Assembly: GCF_009823805.1 (NCBI RefSeq)
Contig: NZ_WUEK01000010.1
Coordinates: forward strand, 124,001 to 188,000
Direction: 5' to 3'
Length of the DNA: 64,000 nucleotides
Source of the DNA: Nocardioides flavescens
Lineage (GTDB): Bacteria; Actinomycetota; Actinomycetes; Propionibacteriales; Nocardioidaceae
The notes beneath the pieces are model-generated. The model did no database searches. It worked only from the letters and a program-made list of their open reading frames with translations, and was not told the origin of the DNA. Below, one piece after another: positions 1 through 8,165 of this stretch (positions are counted from its first letter, which is position 1; every line of letters starts with the position of its first letter). The position numbers were made by a program, and so were the translations under genes.

Positions 1-1
1 G

Positions 2-676
2 CTCGCCGTGGACGGCTTCGTCTCGACCGGGGTGCCCGACGAGTGGGTCGGGCTGGTCGTGCCGGGGCAGTTCCAGAGCCGCTACTACACCGTCCGCTCG
101 TACGCCGACGGCCGGCTGCTGCTCGACGTGGTCGTGCACGAGACCGGCCTGGTGACCGAGTGGGTGCTGCGCGACGACTGCGCCGGCTCGACGGTGACGA
201 TCACCGAGCCGAAGGGCTCGTTCGAGCCGCCGGCGGACGCGCAGTGGCTGATGCTCGTCGGTGACCTCACCGCGCTGCCGGCGATCGCCCGGATCGCCGA
301 GACCACCGACCTGCCGACGCGGGTGTGGGCCGAGGTGCCCGACCACCTGCCCGACTACCTGCCGAGCGACCTGGCCGTCACCTGGCGCGACGGGCACGGC
401 GCCGGTCTCGCCGAGGTGGTCGAGGGCCTGGAGTGGCCCGAGGGCGAGGGGTACTTCTGGATGGCCGGCGAGTCGGCCCAGATGCGGGCGATCCGCACCC
501 ACCTGATGCGCGTGCGGGGCCTGCCCGCGGCGTCGTACGACGTGATGGGGTACTGGCGCGCCGCCGGGCGCCGCCAGCCGCGCGCGGTCGACCCGGGACC
601 GATCTGGCGTGCGGGCAAGGCCGCGGGCCACAGCGACGAGCAGATCTGGGCGCGCTACGACGAGGCCCGCTCGTGA
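2..676 (+). CDS. Siderophore-interacting FAD-binding protein, 5' end cut off by the window
   Basis: The reading frame is open from base 2, so the true start lies upstream and about 224 C-terminal residues are visible. The motif SRYYTVRSY is the flavin-binding R-x-Y-T signature of the ferredoxin-reductase-like siderophore-interacting (SIP/ViuB) family; the C-terminal half carries the pattern MLVGDLTALPAI followed by FWMAGESAQMRAIR, typical of the NAD(P)H-binding lobe, and ends with the YWRAAG block common in SIPs. By family, such proteins use a flavin to reduce the iron of ferric siderophores in the cytoplasm. The GTG at base 8 is probably internal because a complete family member is longer. 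The stop overlaps the era start by 4 bp (GTGA), suggesting co-transcription. Confidence 0.85.
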   Translation, partial: LAVDGFVSTGVPDEWVGLVVPGQFQSRYYTVRSYADGRLLLDVVVHETGLVTEWVLRDDCAGSTVTITEPKGSFEPPADAQWLMLVGDLTALPAIARIAETTDLPTRVWAEVPDHLPDYLPSDLAVTWRDGHGAGLAEVVEGLEWPEGEGYFWMAGESAQMRAIRTHLMRVRGLPAASYDVMGYWRAAGRRQPRAVDPGPIWRAGKAAGHSDEQIWARYDEARS

Positions 677-1605
677 GCGACCAGGAGCAGCAGCCGCACC
701 GCTCGGGGTTCGCCTCGTTCGTCGGGCGCCCCAACGCCGGCAAGTCCACGCTGACCAACGCCCTCGTCGGCAGCAAGGTCGCGATCACCTCCGACAAGCC
801 GCAGACGACCCGCTCCGCGATCCGCGGCATCGTCCACCGCCCCGACGGCCAGCTGGTGCTGGTCGACACCCCCGGGCTGCACCGGCCACGCACGCTGCTC
901 GGCGAGCGCCTCAACGACCTCGTGATGACCACGTGGGCCGAGGTCGACGTGGTGGCGGTGTGCTTCCCGAGCAACGAGAAGATCGGCCCCGGTGACCGGT
1001 TCATCGTCACCGAGCTGGCCAAGGTGCGTCGTACGACGAAGATCGCCGTGGCCACCAAGACCGACCTGGCCGAGCCCGAACGGATCGGTCAGCACCTGCT
1101 CGACATCCAGGCGCTCGGCGCCGACCTCGGCTTCGAGTGGCAGGAGATCGTGCCGGTCTCGGCGAAGTCGGGCGACCAGGTCTCCCTGCTCTCCGACCTG
1201 CTGGTGGGACTGCTGCCCGAGGGGCCGCCGCTCTACCCCGAGGGCGAGCTCACCGACTCCCCGGAGGAGACGCTGGTCGCCGAGCTCGTGCGCGAGGCCG
1301 CGCTCGACGGCGTGCGCGACGAGCTGCCGCACTCGATCGCCGTGGTGGTCGAGGAGATGGGGCTGCGCCCCGACCGTCCGGCCGACAAGCCGCTGCTCGA
1401 CATCCACGCCAACCTCTACGTCGAGCGCGACTCCCAGAAGGGCATCGTGATCGGCCACAAGGGCGCCCGGCTGCGCCAGGTCGGCACGCGCGCCCGCACC
1501 CAGATCGAGGCCCTGCTCGGCACCCCGGTCTACCTCGACCTGCACGTCAAGATCGCCAAGGACTGGCAGCGCGACCCCCGCCAGCTGCGCAAGCTGGGGT
1601 TCTGA
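673..1605 (+). CDS. era: Ribosome-biogenesis GTPase Era
   Basis: A 310-residue protein with the usual Era length. The GTPase domain shows the P-loop GRPNAGKS (residues 18-25), the switch region with TTRSAIRG, DTPG of G3, and a G4 motif written TKTD instead of the common NKxD. The C-terminal KH RNA-binding domain carries VIGHKGARLRQVG and ends in the typical KDWQRDPRQLRKLGF tail. Era binds 16S rRNA near its 3' end and helps 30S maturation. The start is taken at the GTG that overlaps the previous stop (GTGA); upstream residues in the same frame are unrelated, Arg-rich read-through. The stop overlaps the next ATG. Confidence 0.97.
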   Translation: MSDQEQQPHRSGFASFVGRPNAGKSTLTNALVGSKVAITSDKPQTTRSAIRGIVHRPDGQLVLVDTPGLHRPRTLLGERLNDLVMTTWAEVDVVAVCFPSNEKIGPGDRFIVTELAKVRRTTKIAVATKTDLAEPERIGQHLLDIQALGADLGFEWQEIVPVSAKSGDQVSLLSDLLVGLLPEGPPLYPEGELTDSPEETLVAELVREAALDGVRDELPHSIAVVVEEMGLRPDRPADKPLLDIHANLYVERDSQKGIVIGHKGARLRQVGTRARTQIEALLGTPVYLDLHVKIAKDWQRDPRQLRKLGF

Positions 1606-2015
1606 TGGCCCAGCCCGAGACGGTGGAGACGGCGCAGGTGCCCGCGCCGGTCGCCGCCTGGCACCGGATCGCCGAGGCCCGCGACCCCGCGGGGCTCGCC
1701 GACCTGCTCGCCGACGACTGCGTCTTCCGCTCGCCGGCCGTGCACACGCCGCAGGAGGGCAAGGCCCTCACCACGGCGTACCTCTCCGCGGCGATCGTCG
1801 TCCTCGGACCGACGCTGGCCTACCACCGCCAGTGGTGTGCCGAGGGCTCCGCCGTCCTGGAGTTCAGCGCCGAGCTCGACGGTCTGGCCGTGCACGGTGT
1901 GGACATGCTGGCCTGGGGCACCGACGGCCGGCTCACGGAGTTCGCGGTGATGGTGCGGCCGGTCAAGGCGCTTCACGAGCTGATGGCTCAGATGGCGGCC
2001 CAGTTGCAGCGCTGA
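1605..2015 (+). CDS. NTF2-like / SnoaL-like small protein
   Basis: A 136-residue protein whose ATG overlaps the era stop (TGATG), so it is probably translated with era. Its composition is that of the NTF2/SnoaL cone fold: an N-terminal helix (AAWHRIAEARDPAGLADLL), ADDCVFRSPAVHTPQEGK, and alternating strands such as AVLEFSAEL and EFAVMVRP. The family includes polyketide cyclases, ketosteroid isomerase-like enzymes and many uncharacterised proteins, so no substrate can be named. No signal peptide or membrane segment is visible. The C-terminal helix MAQMAAQLQR is followed by a dispersed repeat that starts 25 bp after the stop. Confidence 0.8.
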   Translation: MAQPETVETAQVPAPVAAWHRIAEARDPAGLADLLADDCVFRSPAVHTPQEGKALTTAYLSAAIVVLGPTLAYHRQWCAEGSAVLEFSAELDGLAVHGVDMLAWGTDGRLTEFAVMVRPVKALHELMAQMAAQLQR

Positions 2016-2040
2016 GCTCTGCGCAGAGTCCGAGAGAGCG

Positions 2041-2160
2041 TGGTTTCGAGACAGGACTTCGTCCTTCCTCAACCATCGGTGGTCGGGGAGACAGGACTTC
2101 GTCTTCCTCAACCACCGTGATGGTGGTTGAGGAGGTTGCGCAGCAACCGTCTCGAAACCA
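2041..2160. repeat. Dispersed GTTTCGAGAC palindromic repeat, copy A
   Basis: The outer arms TGGTTTCGAGAC (2041-2052) and GTCTCGAAACCA (2149-2160) are a perfect 12-bp inverted repeat. Inside, CCTCAACCACC (2106-2116) pairs with GGTGGTTGAGG (2122-2132). The left half is partly duplicated: the string ACAGGACTTCGTC followed by TTCCTCAACCA occurs twice. The element ends one base before the stop codon of the SDR gene on the minus strand. Related copies lie at 3095-3174 and 38221-38379. Confidence 0.9.
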
Positions 2161-2161
2161 C

Positions 2162-3058
2162 TCAGAGCTCGATCGAGAGCCCGACCTGCTCGAGGCTGAG
2201 GTCCCACAGCCGGGAGGCGAGGGTCTGGTCCTGGGCGCAGCGGCTGAGGCGGGCGGGGCCGACGGGACCGCGGGCCTCGCGCAGCCAGGTCGAGCCGGTG
2301 TAGGAGCCGGGCTCGGCCACGGTGGCGGCGTAGAGCGTGGGACGCGCGCCGGCGGTGGCCGACTGGAAGAGCAGCCGCGACCACACCGGTGCGGTCCAGC
2401 GGATCGGCGCGATGGCCCCGAGCCCGTCGCGGCTCGTGACCAGCCCCGTGGCGGAGACGCCGGGGTGGGCGGCGGTCGCGGTGAGGGGCGACCCGGCGGC
2501 CGCCGCGCGGCGCTGCAGCTCGAGCGCGAAGAGCAGGTCGGCGAGCTTGCTGTTGCCGTAGGCCTTGTCGGGGCGGTACGTCGCCGCGGGGTTGCCCTGC
2601 AGCACCGACTCGTCGCCCGCGTGGTGGGCGATGGACGAGACCGACACGACGCGCGGCGCCGACGCCTCGAGCAGGCGGGGGAGGAGCCGCGCGGTGAGGG
2701 CCACGTGGCCGAGGTGGTTGGTGCCGTACTGCAGCTCGAACCCGTCGGCCGTCTCGCGGTAGCGCGGCGGGGTCATCACGCCGGCGTTGTTGACCAGCAG
2801 GTCCACCGGCCGGTCGACGCCCTCGGCGAAGCGGCGCACGGAGTCGAGCGAGGCCAGGTCGAGCTCGGCGACCTCCGTCGAGCCGTCGATGCCGGCCGCC
2901 GCCTCGCGGCCGGCGCCCGTCTTGCGGCAGGCCAGCACGACGTGGGCGCCGTGCTCGGCCAGCGCCTTCGCGGTCTTGAGGCCGATGCCGGAGTTGGCGC
3001 CCGTCACCACCGCGGTGCGGCCGGAGAGGTCGGGCAGGTCGCGCTCGGTCCAGCTCAC
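2162..3058 (-). CDS. Short-chain dehydrogenase/reductase (retinol dehydrogenase-like)
   Basis: A 298-residue classical SDR. The N-terminal Rossmann motif TGANSGIG (residues 19-26), the NNAGV block, the catalytic serine in VSVSS and the YGNSK active-site pair (Y-x3-K) are all present. The long C-terminal part after HPGVSATGL is typical of the retinol-dehydrogenase/WW-oxidoreductase-like branch, which reduces or oxidises lipophilic alcohols, ketones or aldehydes with NAD(P)H. The natural substrate cannot be told. The gene is alone on its strand and is bracketed by repeat copies at both ends, so it may have been moved or duplicated together with them; its codon use is not visibly different from its neighbours. 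Confidence 0.92.
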   Translation of the reverse strand: MSWTERDLPDLSGRTAVVTGANSGIGLKTAKALAEHGAHVVLACRKTGAGREAAAGIDGSTEVAELDLASLDSVRRFAEGVDRPVDLLVNNAGVMTPPRYRETADGFELQYGTNHLGHVALTARLLPRLLEASAPRVVSVSSIAHHAGDESVLQGNPAATYRPDKAYGNSKLADLLFALELQRRAAAAGSPLTATAAHPGVSATGLVTSRDGLGAIAPIRWTAPVWSRLLFQSATAGARPTLYAATVAEPGSYTGSTWLREARGPVGPARLSRCAQDQTLASRLWDLSLEQVGLSIEL

Positions 3059-3094
3059 CTCGTCAGCCTAGGCAGGCCCACCCAGCGGGGTGGG

Positions 3095-3174
3095 TGGTTC
3101 CAGACAGGACTTCGTCCTTCCTCAACCACCGGAGCCGGTGGTTGAGGAGGCCGGCTACGGCCGTCTCGAAACCA
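3095..3174. repeat. Dispersed GTTTCGAGAC palindromic repeat, copy B
   Basis: The left arm TGGTTCCAGAC (3095-3105) is slightly decayed relative to copy A; the right arm GTCTCGAAACCA (3163-3174) is intact. Inner arms CCTCAACCACC (3120-3130) and GGTGGTTGAGG (3137-3147) are perfect, separated by GGAGCC. Between outer and inner left arms lies AGGACTTCGTCCTT, itself a short palindrome. The element sits between the SDR start and the stop of the lipoprotein gene. Confidence 0.9.
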
Positions 3175-3190
3175 CGTCCTTCGGCGGGGC

Positions 3191-4093
3191 TCAGTCCTGG
3201 GCCCAGCAGCGGCCGTAGATCTGGCCGGCCTTCCACTGCGCCTTGCTCGGCCACTCGTAGCCCCACTCGTAGTCCAACGGGTCGTCGGCGAGGTCGCGGG
3301 CGGCGGAGGCGCAGTCGCCGTCCTCGCCGGCGGCGTCGACGCCCTTCACGGCCCGCACGCCGGGGTAGGCCTTCCCGAGGCTGGCGAGGTCGACGACGCT
3401 GATCGCGCGCCAGGTGTGGGACTCGCTGCAGAGCACCCGGGTGAACGCCGGGTCGTCGGGTGCGGCGGTGCCGCACATGGCGTAGGCGTCGCGGACGTCG
3501 CTGCGCTCCAGCGCCTCCGTCAGGTCGCCCTCGAGCGGGGCGATCTGGTCGTCGCCCGAGACGGCGACGACGTCGCAGCGGTACCACGACGCGCCGAGGT
3601 CGGACTCCTCCAGCGTCGGGGTGAACCACACCGCGCGCAGCATGCTGAGGCGCAGCTGGGCCGGTGTCGCGCCGAGGAAGCGCGGCAGGCCCTGCGGGCA
3701 CGCCCGGGCCGCCTGGCGGCGCACCGTGTCGGAGTCGACCGCGAGCAGGTGACCGGCCGAGACGGCGTCGAGCGCGCCGACCGCGAAGGTCTGGCTGGTG
3801 TGCCGGCGCTTGCACCCGACGGGGGTGGCGGTCGTGCTGGCGGCGACGGCGTCGTCGTAGCTCAGCCGGTAGCACGCGCCCTCGGTCGGCGCGACCGGCG
3901 CCGGCTCGGGCGTGGGCTCGGCGCTGGTCGCACCAGACGCAGACCCGGACCCCGCGGCAGAGGCGGACGCAGAGGGGCTCTCGCTCGGCGTCGACTCCGC
4001 GGACGGCGACCCGCCGCCCGAGCAGCCGGCGAGGACGACCGCAGCGGTGAGGGCCGCCAGCGTCCGGAGCAGGGTGGGGGAGAGGCGCCTCAT
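3191..4093 (-). CDS. Septum-formation-family lipoprotein, paralogue 2
   Basis: A 300-residue predicted lipoprotein. The signal peptide starts MRRLSPTLLRTLAALTAAVV and ends in the lipobox LAGC, followed by a Ser/Thr/Pro-rich linker of about 50 residues and then two repeated modules with the pattern C-x-H-T...F-A-V-G...W-Y-R-C-D and C-x-E-S-H-T-W-R. These modules match the actinobacterial septum-formation domain, a poorly understood exported family. The start is chosen at the ATG overlapping the upstream stop (ATGA, 4090-4093), so both lipoprotein genes form an operon. A longer in-frame ORF would add 16 residues without a signal sequence. Likely anchored on the outer face of the membrane; the molecular role is unknown. 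Confidence 0.8.
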   Translation of the reverse strand: MRRLSPTLLRTLAALTAAVVLAGCSGGGSPSAESTPSESPSASASAAGSGSASGATSAEPTPEPAPVAPTEGACYRLSYDDAVAASTTATPVGCKRRHTSQTFAVGALDAVSAGHLLAVDSDTVRRQAARACPQGLPRFLGATPAQLRLSMLRAVWFTPTLEESDLGASWYRCDVVAVSGDDQIAPLEGDLTEALERSDVRDAYAMCGTAAPDDPAFTRVLCSESHTWRAISVVDLASLGKAYPGVRAVKGVDAAGEDGDCASAARDLADDPLDYEWGYEWPSKAQWKAGQIYGRCWAQD

Positions 4094-4887
4094 CCCGACG
4101 TCGCCGCCCAGCAGATCGAGCGCCGGTTGCCGGCGTCCCACTCGGGCTGGTGGAACCAGGTGAAGCCGTAGTCGAACTCCTTCGGGTAGCCCAGCCAGGC
4201 GGCGACGGAGTTGTAGCAGTAGTCCTCAGTCGTCCTCGCGACCGCGCGGTCGCCGGGGTAGGGGTCCTCGGGCTGGCCGACCTTGATGGTGGTGACGGCG
4301 CGCCAGTTGTGCGGCTCGGTGCACGGCACCTTGGGGGAGGCCTCGACGGAGGCGCCGTCGACGCAGGCCATCCAGGCGTCGTCGGGGCGGTCGGCCAGCA
4401 GCCCGGCCGCGGTGGTCGGCAGGTCGACGTACGCCTCGCTCTGCTCGCCGCCGCCGACGATGTCGCAGCGGTACCACCGCGCGCCGTCGGCCCAGGCCTT
4501 CTCGGACGGGCGGAACCACGCCCAGCTGACGATCGTGCGCATGACCGTGCTCTCGTCGGCGCCGAGGAACTGCTGGAACTGCCCCGAGCAGGTCGCGTAG
4601 GCCCAGGAGCCGAGCGCCTCGGAGTCCCAGCCGGCGTCCGCGAGCTCGGCGGGGACCTCGCCCACGGCGTAGGTCTCCGCGGTGTGCGGCTGGGCGCAGT
4701 CGACGACCGGGGAGGCGTTGGACGGCTGGTCCACGTCGTCGGGCTCCAGCACCCGGCAGGCGCCCTGGACCGGGGCCTCGACGGAGTCCACGAGACGGGC
4801 GTCGGTCTCGGAGCCGTCGCTGCTGCAGCCGGCGACCAGCCCGGTCCCGAGCAGGGTCGCGGCAGCCAGGAGCAGAGCCGGACGCAC
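4090..4887 (-). CDS. Septum-formation-family lipoprotein, paralogue 1
   Basis: A 265-residue predicted lipoprotein related to the downstream gene. From the GTG at 4887 it begins with a hydrophobic signal (VRPALLLAAATLLGTG) and lipobox VAGC. The mature part has the same two-module pattern: CAQPHTAETYAVGE, ARWYRCDIVGGGE, then CTEPHNWRAVTTIKVG and a C-terminal W-x-x-W-D-A-G-N-R-R-S-I-C-W tail. Conserved cysteines suggest disulfides outside the cell. A longer ORF reaches 5109 but would overlap the leu leader and hide the signal peptide, so the shorter start is preferred. It is divergent from leuA. Confidence 0.78.
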   Translation of the reverse strand: MRPALLLAAATLLGTGLVAGCSSDGSETDARLVDSVEAPVQGACRVLEPDDVDQPSNASPVVDCAQPHTAETYAVGEVPAELADAGWDSEALGSWAYATCSGQFQQFLGADESTVMRTIVSWAWFRPSEKAWADGARWYRCDIVGGGEQSEAYVDLPTTAAGLLADRPDDAWMACVDGASVEASPKVPCTEPHNWRAVTTIKVGQPEDPYPGDRAVARTTEDYCYNSVAAWLGYPKEFDYGFTWFHQPEWDAGNRRSICWAATSG

Positions 4888-4941
4888 CCGGCCGAGCGTA
4901 CCGGCGGGTGAACCGCGGACCGGCGAGGCGTCGAGGTGCGC

Positions 4942-4947
4942 TACCGT
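4942..4947 (+). promoter_or_regulatory. Candidate -10 element for the leu leader transcript
   Basis: TACCGT fits the actinobacterial TANNNT -10 consensus and lies 9 bp before the ATG of the leader peptide, so the RNA would start at or very near that ATG. No good -35 box is visible 17 bp upstream. Moderate support only. Confidence 0.4.
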
Positions 4948-4956
4948 GACCACGTC

Positions 4957-4998
4957 ATGTGGCGCACCCTTCTCCTTCGCCGCCGCAGCGAGGTCTGA
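4957..4998 (+). CDS. Leucine leader peptide upstream of leuA
   Basis: A 13-residue ORF, MWRTLLLRRRSEV, with three consecutive leucine codons written CTT CTC CTT. CTT is scarce in the surrounding genes, where CTG and CTC dominate, which is the usual mark of a translation-sensing attenuator. The second half of the ORF (CGC CGC CGC AGC GAG) contains the 5' arm of a perfect 11-bp hairpin, so ribosome position on the Leu codons would decide which structure forms. It ends 79 bp before the leuA start. Confidence 0.75.
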   Translation: MWRTLLLRRRSEV

Positions 4999-5058
4999 GC
5001 CAGAGCCGGACCCCCTCGCTGCGGAGTGTCTGTGCGTGTCCGGCCCACCAGACCGCAG
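4983..5058 (+). promoter_or_regulatory. Putative leuA attenuator with competing hairpins
   Basis: Three pairings are visible that cannot all form together. Stem 1: CCGCAGCGAGG (4983-4993) with CCTCGCTGCGG (5014-5024), perfect over 11 bp. Stem 2: GCCGGAC (5005-5011) with GTCCGGC (5038-5044), which interleaves with stem 1. Stem 3: CTGCGG (5019-5024) with CCGCAG (5053-5058), which uses the 3' arm of stem 1. The 5' arm of stem 1 is inside the leader peptide, just after its Leu codons. Stalling at Leu would block stem 1 and free its 3' arm. No T-run follows, so control could be by termination or by masking of the leuA ribosome site. Confidence 0.65.
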
Positions 5059-5077
5059 ACCAGACCCGAGGATCCCC

Positions 5078-6787
5078 ATGACCATCCCGTCCCAGAAGCC
5101 CAGCACCATGCCGTGGCAGCGCTACTCGGCGTTCCCGCCGATCGACCTGCCCGACCGCACGTGGCCGTTCAAGACCATCACCCAGGCGCCGCGCTGGCTC
5201 TCCACCGACCTGCGCGACGGCAACCAGGCCCTCATCGACCCGATGAACCCCGCCCGCAAGATGGCGATGTTCGACCTGCTCGTGAAGATGGGCTACAAGG
5301 AGATCGAGGTCGGGTTCCCCTCGGCCAGCGAGACCGACTTCTCCTTCGTGCGCCAGCTCATCGAGGGCGACAAGATCCCCGACGACGTCACGATCTCCGT
5401 GCTGACCCAGGCCCGCGAGGACCTCATCGAGCGCAGCGTGCAGTCGCTCATCGGCGTCCCGCGCGCCAACATCCACCTCTACAACGCGCTGGCACCGCTC
5501 TTCCGCCGCGTGGTGTTCCGGGCCGGCAAGGACGAGATCAAGGACATCGGCGTCCGCGGCACAGAGCTGGTCATGAAGTACGGCGACGCCCACCTCGACA
5601 TGACCGTCATCGGCTACGAGTACAGCCCCGAGATCTTCACCTCGACCGAGCTGCCGTTCTCCCTCGAGGTCTGCGAGGCGGTCAGCGACGTGTGGCAGCC
5701 CGAGGACGGTCGCGAGATCATCCTCAACCTCCCCGCCACCGTCGAGGTCGCGACCCCCAACGTCTACGCCGACCAGATCGAGTGGTTCTCCCGCCAGCTG
5801 ACCCGGCGCGAGAACACCGTCATCAGCCTGCACCCGCACAACGACCGCGGCACCGCCGTCGCCGCCACCGAGCTGGCGATGATGGCCGGCGCCGACCGCG
5901 TCGAGGGGTGCCTGTTCGGCCACGGCGAGCGCACCGGCAACGTCGACCTGGTGACGCTGGGCATGAACCTGTTCAGCCAGGGCATCGACCCGCAGGTCGA
6001 CTTCTCCGACATCGACGAGATCCGCCGCACGGTGGAGTACTGCACCCAGCTGCCCGTCCACCCGCGCCACCCGTACGCCGGCGACCTGGTCTACACGGCG
6101 TTCTCCGGCTCCCACCAGGACGCCATCAAGAAGGGCCTCGAGGACCTCGAGCGCCAGGCCGAGGAGCGGGGCGTCGAGGTCGGGTCGCTGCTGTGGGAGG
6201 CGCCGTACCTCCCCATCGACCCCAAGGACGTCGGTCGCACCTACGAGGCGGTCATCCGGGTCAACAGCCAGTCCGGCAAGGGCGGGGTCGCCTACGTCCT
6301 CAAGGCCGAGCACAAGCTCGACCTGCCGCGCCGGGCGCAGATCGAGTTCAGCCGCGTCGTGCAGGAGCGCACCGACGCCGAGGGCGGCGAGATGACCTCC
6401 GAGGCGATCTGGTCGGTCTTCCGCTCGGAGTACCTCGACCGCACCGCCCCGCTCGAGCTCGACTCGGTCCACACCTCCTCGGCCGCGGGCCAGCGCGACG
6501 CGCTCGACGTCGACGTGCGCGTGGACGGCGAGGCCCGCTCGCTGCACGGCGAGGGCAACGGCCCGCTCTCGGCGTTCTGCGCCGCGATCAACGAGCTGCC
6601 TCAGGAGTGGGACGTGCGCATCCTCGACTACGCCGAGCACGCGCTCACCGCGGGCGGCGACAGCCTCGCCGCGGCGTACGTCGAGTGCGCGGTGCGCGAC
6701 GGGGTCTTCTGGGGGGTCGGCATCGACGCCAACATCGTCACCGCCTCGCTGAAGGCCGTCGTCTCCGCGGTCAACCGCGCCGGCTGA
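5078..6787 (+). CDS. leuA: 2-isopropylmalate synthase
   Basis: A 569-residue LeuA of the long actinobacterial type; it condenses acetyl-CoA with 2-oxoisovalerate, the first step of leucine synthesis. The TIM-barrel domain begins with RWLSTDLRDGNQALIDPM and holds the metal-binding HPHNDRGTA block near residue 252 and the GxGERTGNVDL signature. The C-terminal regulatory LeuA domain, the site of leucine feedback in the family, covers roughly the last 130 residues (from SVHTSSAAGQRDALDVDVRVDG). The start ATG at 5078 gives the usual MTIPSQKPS N-terminus; a longer frame back to 4682 is antisense to the lipoprotein gene and is rejected. It is probably controlled by the leader peptide just upstream. 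Confidence 0.97.
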   Translation: MTIPSQKPSTMPWQRYSAFPPIDLPDRTWPFKTITQAPRWLSTDLRDGNQALIDPMNPARKMAMFDLLVKMGYKEIEVGFPSASETDFSFVRQLIEGDKIPDDVTISVLTQAREDLIERSVQSLIGVPRANIHLYNALAPLFRRVVFRAGKDEIKDIGVRGTELVMKYGDAHLDMTVIGYEYSPEIFTSTELPFSLEVCEAVSDVWQPEDGREIILNLPATVEVATPNVYADQIEWFSRQLTRRENTVISLHPHNDRGTAVAATELAMMAGADRVEGCLFGHGERTGNVDLVTLGMNLFSQGIDPQVDFSDIDEIRRTVEYCTQLPVHPRHPYAGDLVYTAFSGSHQDAIKKGLEDLERQAEERGVEVGSLLWEAPYLPIDPKDVGRTYEAVIRVNSQSGKGGVAYVLKAEHKLDLPRRAQIEFSRVVQERTDAEGGEMTSEAIWSVFRSEYLDRTAPLELDSVHTSSAAGQRDALDVDVRVDGEARSLHGEGNGPLSAFCAAINELPQEWDVRILDYAEHALTAGGDSLAAAYVECAVRDGVFWGVGIDANIVTASLKAVVSAVNRAG

Positions 6788-6806
6788 CGAGGTCACGGCG
6801 GAGTCC

Positions 6807-6837
6807 AGCCCGCGTCGCCGAGTCGGCGACGCGGGCT
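6807..6837 (+). terminator. Terminator-like hairpin after leuA
   Basis: AGCCCGCGTCGCC (6807-6819) pairs perfectly with GGCGACGCGGGCT (6825-6837) around the loop GAGTC. It lies 20 bp after the leuA stop and before the his promoter. There is no T-tract, as is common for hairpin terminators in high-GC actinobacteria. Confidence 0.8.
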
Positions 6838-6846
6838 GCGTCTCCG

Positions 6847-6852
6847 TAGAAT
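6847..6852 (+). promoter_or_regulatory. Candidate -10 for the his operon
   Basis: TAGAAT is close to the TATAAT consensus and sits 7 bp before the ATG at 6860, so the transcript would be leaderless or nearly so. A GGAG at 6854-6857 could act as a ribosome site for the second ATG at 6863 if transcription starts a little further upstream. Confidence 0.5.
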
Positions 6853-6859
6853 CGGAGTC

Positions 6860-8155
6860 ATGATGCGCCGGATCGACCTGCGCGGCGAGCGTCCCGAGGA
6901 CTACCGGGACGTCGTACCGCGCGCCGACTTCGACATCGAGGCTGCGGTCCCGGCGGTCCACGCGATCTGCGAGGACGTGCGCACCCGCGGCATGACCGCG
7001 ATCCACGAGCTGTCCGAGCGCTTCGACGGCGTCGCCCTCGACGACATCCGCATCGACAAGGCCACGCTCGCCGACGCCCTCGAGCGCCTCGATCGCGACG
7101 TGCTGGCCGGGCTCGAGGAGTCGATCCGGCGGCTGCGCGCGACGTGCGCGGCCGAGCTGGAGCACGACGTCGTCACCGACCTCGGCCCCGGTGCCCGGGT
7201 GACCCACCGCAAGGTGGCCGTCGACCGCGTGGGGCTCTACGTCCCCGGCGGGCTCGCGCCGCTGGTCTCCAGCGTGCTGATGAACGTCGTGCCCGCGCAG
7301 ACCGCGGGCGTGCGCTCGATCGCGCTGGCCAGCCCGCCCCAGAAGGAGTTCGGCGGGCTCCCGCACCCGACCATCCTCGCCGCGTGCGCACTGCTCGGCG
7401 TCGACGAGGTCTACGCCGTCGGCGGCGCCCAGGCGATCGCGATGTTCGCCTACGGCGTCGGCCCCTGCCGTCGCGTCGACCTGGTCACCGGCCCGGGCAA
7501 CATCTACGTCGTCACGGCCAAGCGGCTGCTCAAGGGGCAGGTCGGCATCGACTCCGAGGCCGGCCCGACCGAGATCGCCGTGCTGGCCGACGCCAGCGCC
7601 GACCCCGCCTACGTCGCCTCGGACCTCATCAGCCAGGCCGAGCACGACCCGCTGGCGGCCTCGGTGCTGGTGACCCCGTCCGAGGAGCTCGTCGAGCAGG
7701 TCAGCGCGGAGCTCGACCGGCAGGTGGCGGCCACCCGGCACCAGGAGCGGATCCGCACCGCCCTCGGCGGCCGGCAGTCGGCGTTCGTGCTCGTCGAGGA
7801 CCTCGAGCAGGGCCTCGACGTGGTCGACGCCTACGCCGCCGAGCACCTCGAGATCCAGACCGACGACGCCGCGAGCTGGGCCGCGCGCGTGCGCAACGCG
7901 GGCGCGATCTTCGTCGGCCCGCACGCCCCGGTCTCCCTCGGCGACTACTGCGCCGGCTCCAACCACGTGCTGCCCTCCGCGGGCTGCGCCTGCCACTCCT
8001 CGGGACTGTCGGTGCGCGCCTTCACCAAGTCGGTGCACGTCGTCGACTACTCCCGCGAGGCCCTGGCCGAGGTGGCCGACCACGTGGTCACGCTGGCCGA
8101 GGCCGAGGACCTGCCCGGGCACGGCGCGGCCGTGCGCGCGCGGTTCCCGCGGTGA
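6860..8155 (+). CDS. hisD: Histidinol dehydrogenase
   Basis: A 431-residue enzyme of normal length that carries out the last two steps of histidine synthesis, the NAD-dependent oxidation of L-histidinol through histidinal to histidine, at a zinc site. Recognisable blocks are VGLYVPGG, AVGGAQAIAMFAYG, VTGPGNIYV, GIDSEAGPTEI, SQAEHDP, AEHLEIQT and the SNHVLPSAGCACHSSGLSV stretch; the conserved Gln-His pair in SQAEH and the later His residues match the zinc ligands and catalytic His/Glu of the family. Two ATG codons in tandem (6860 and 6863) are both possible starts. It is the first gene of a compact his operon on this strand. Confidence 0.98.
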   Translation: MMRRIDLRGERPEDYRDVVPRADFDIEAAVPAVHAICEDVRTRGMTAIHELSERFDGVALDDIRIDKATLADALERLDRDVLAGLEESIRRLRATCAAELEHDVVTDLGPGARVTHRKVAVDRVGLYVPGGLAPLVSSVLMNVVPAQTAGVRSIALASPPQKEFGGLPHPTILAACALLGVDEVYAVGGAQAIAMFAYGVGPCRRVDLVTGPGNIYVVTAKRLLKGQVGIDSEAGPTEIAVLADASADPAYVASDLISQAEHDPLAASVLVTPSEELVEQVSAELDRQVAATRHQERIRTALGGRQSAFVLVEDLEQGLDVVDAYAAEHLEIQTDDAASWAARVRNAGAIFVGPHAPVSLGDYCAGSNHVLPSAGCACHSSGLSVRAFTKSVHVVDYSREALAEVADHVVTLAEAEDLPGHGAAVRARFPR

Positions 8156-8165
8156 GGCGCGTCCC

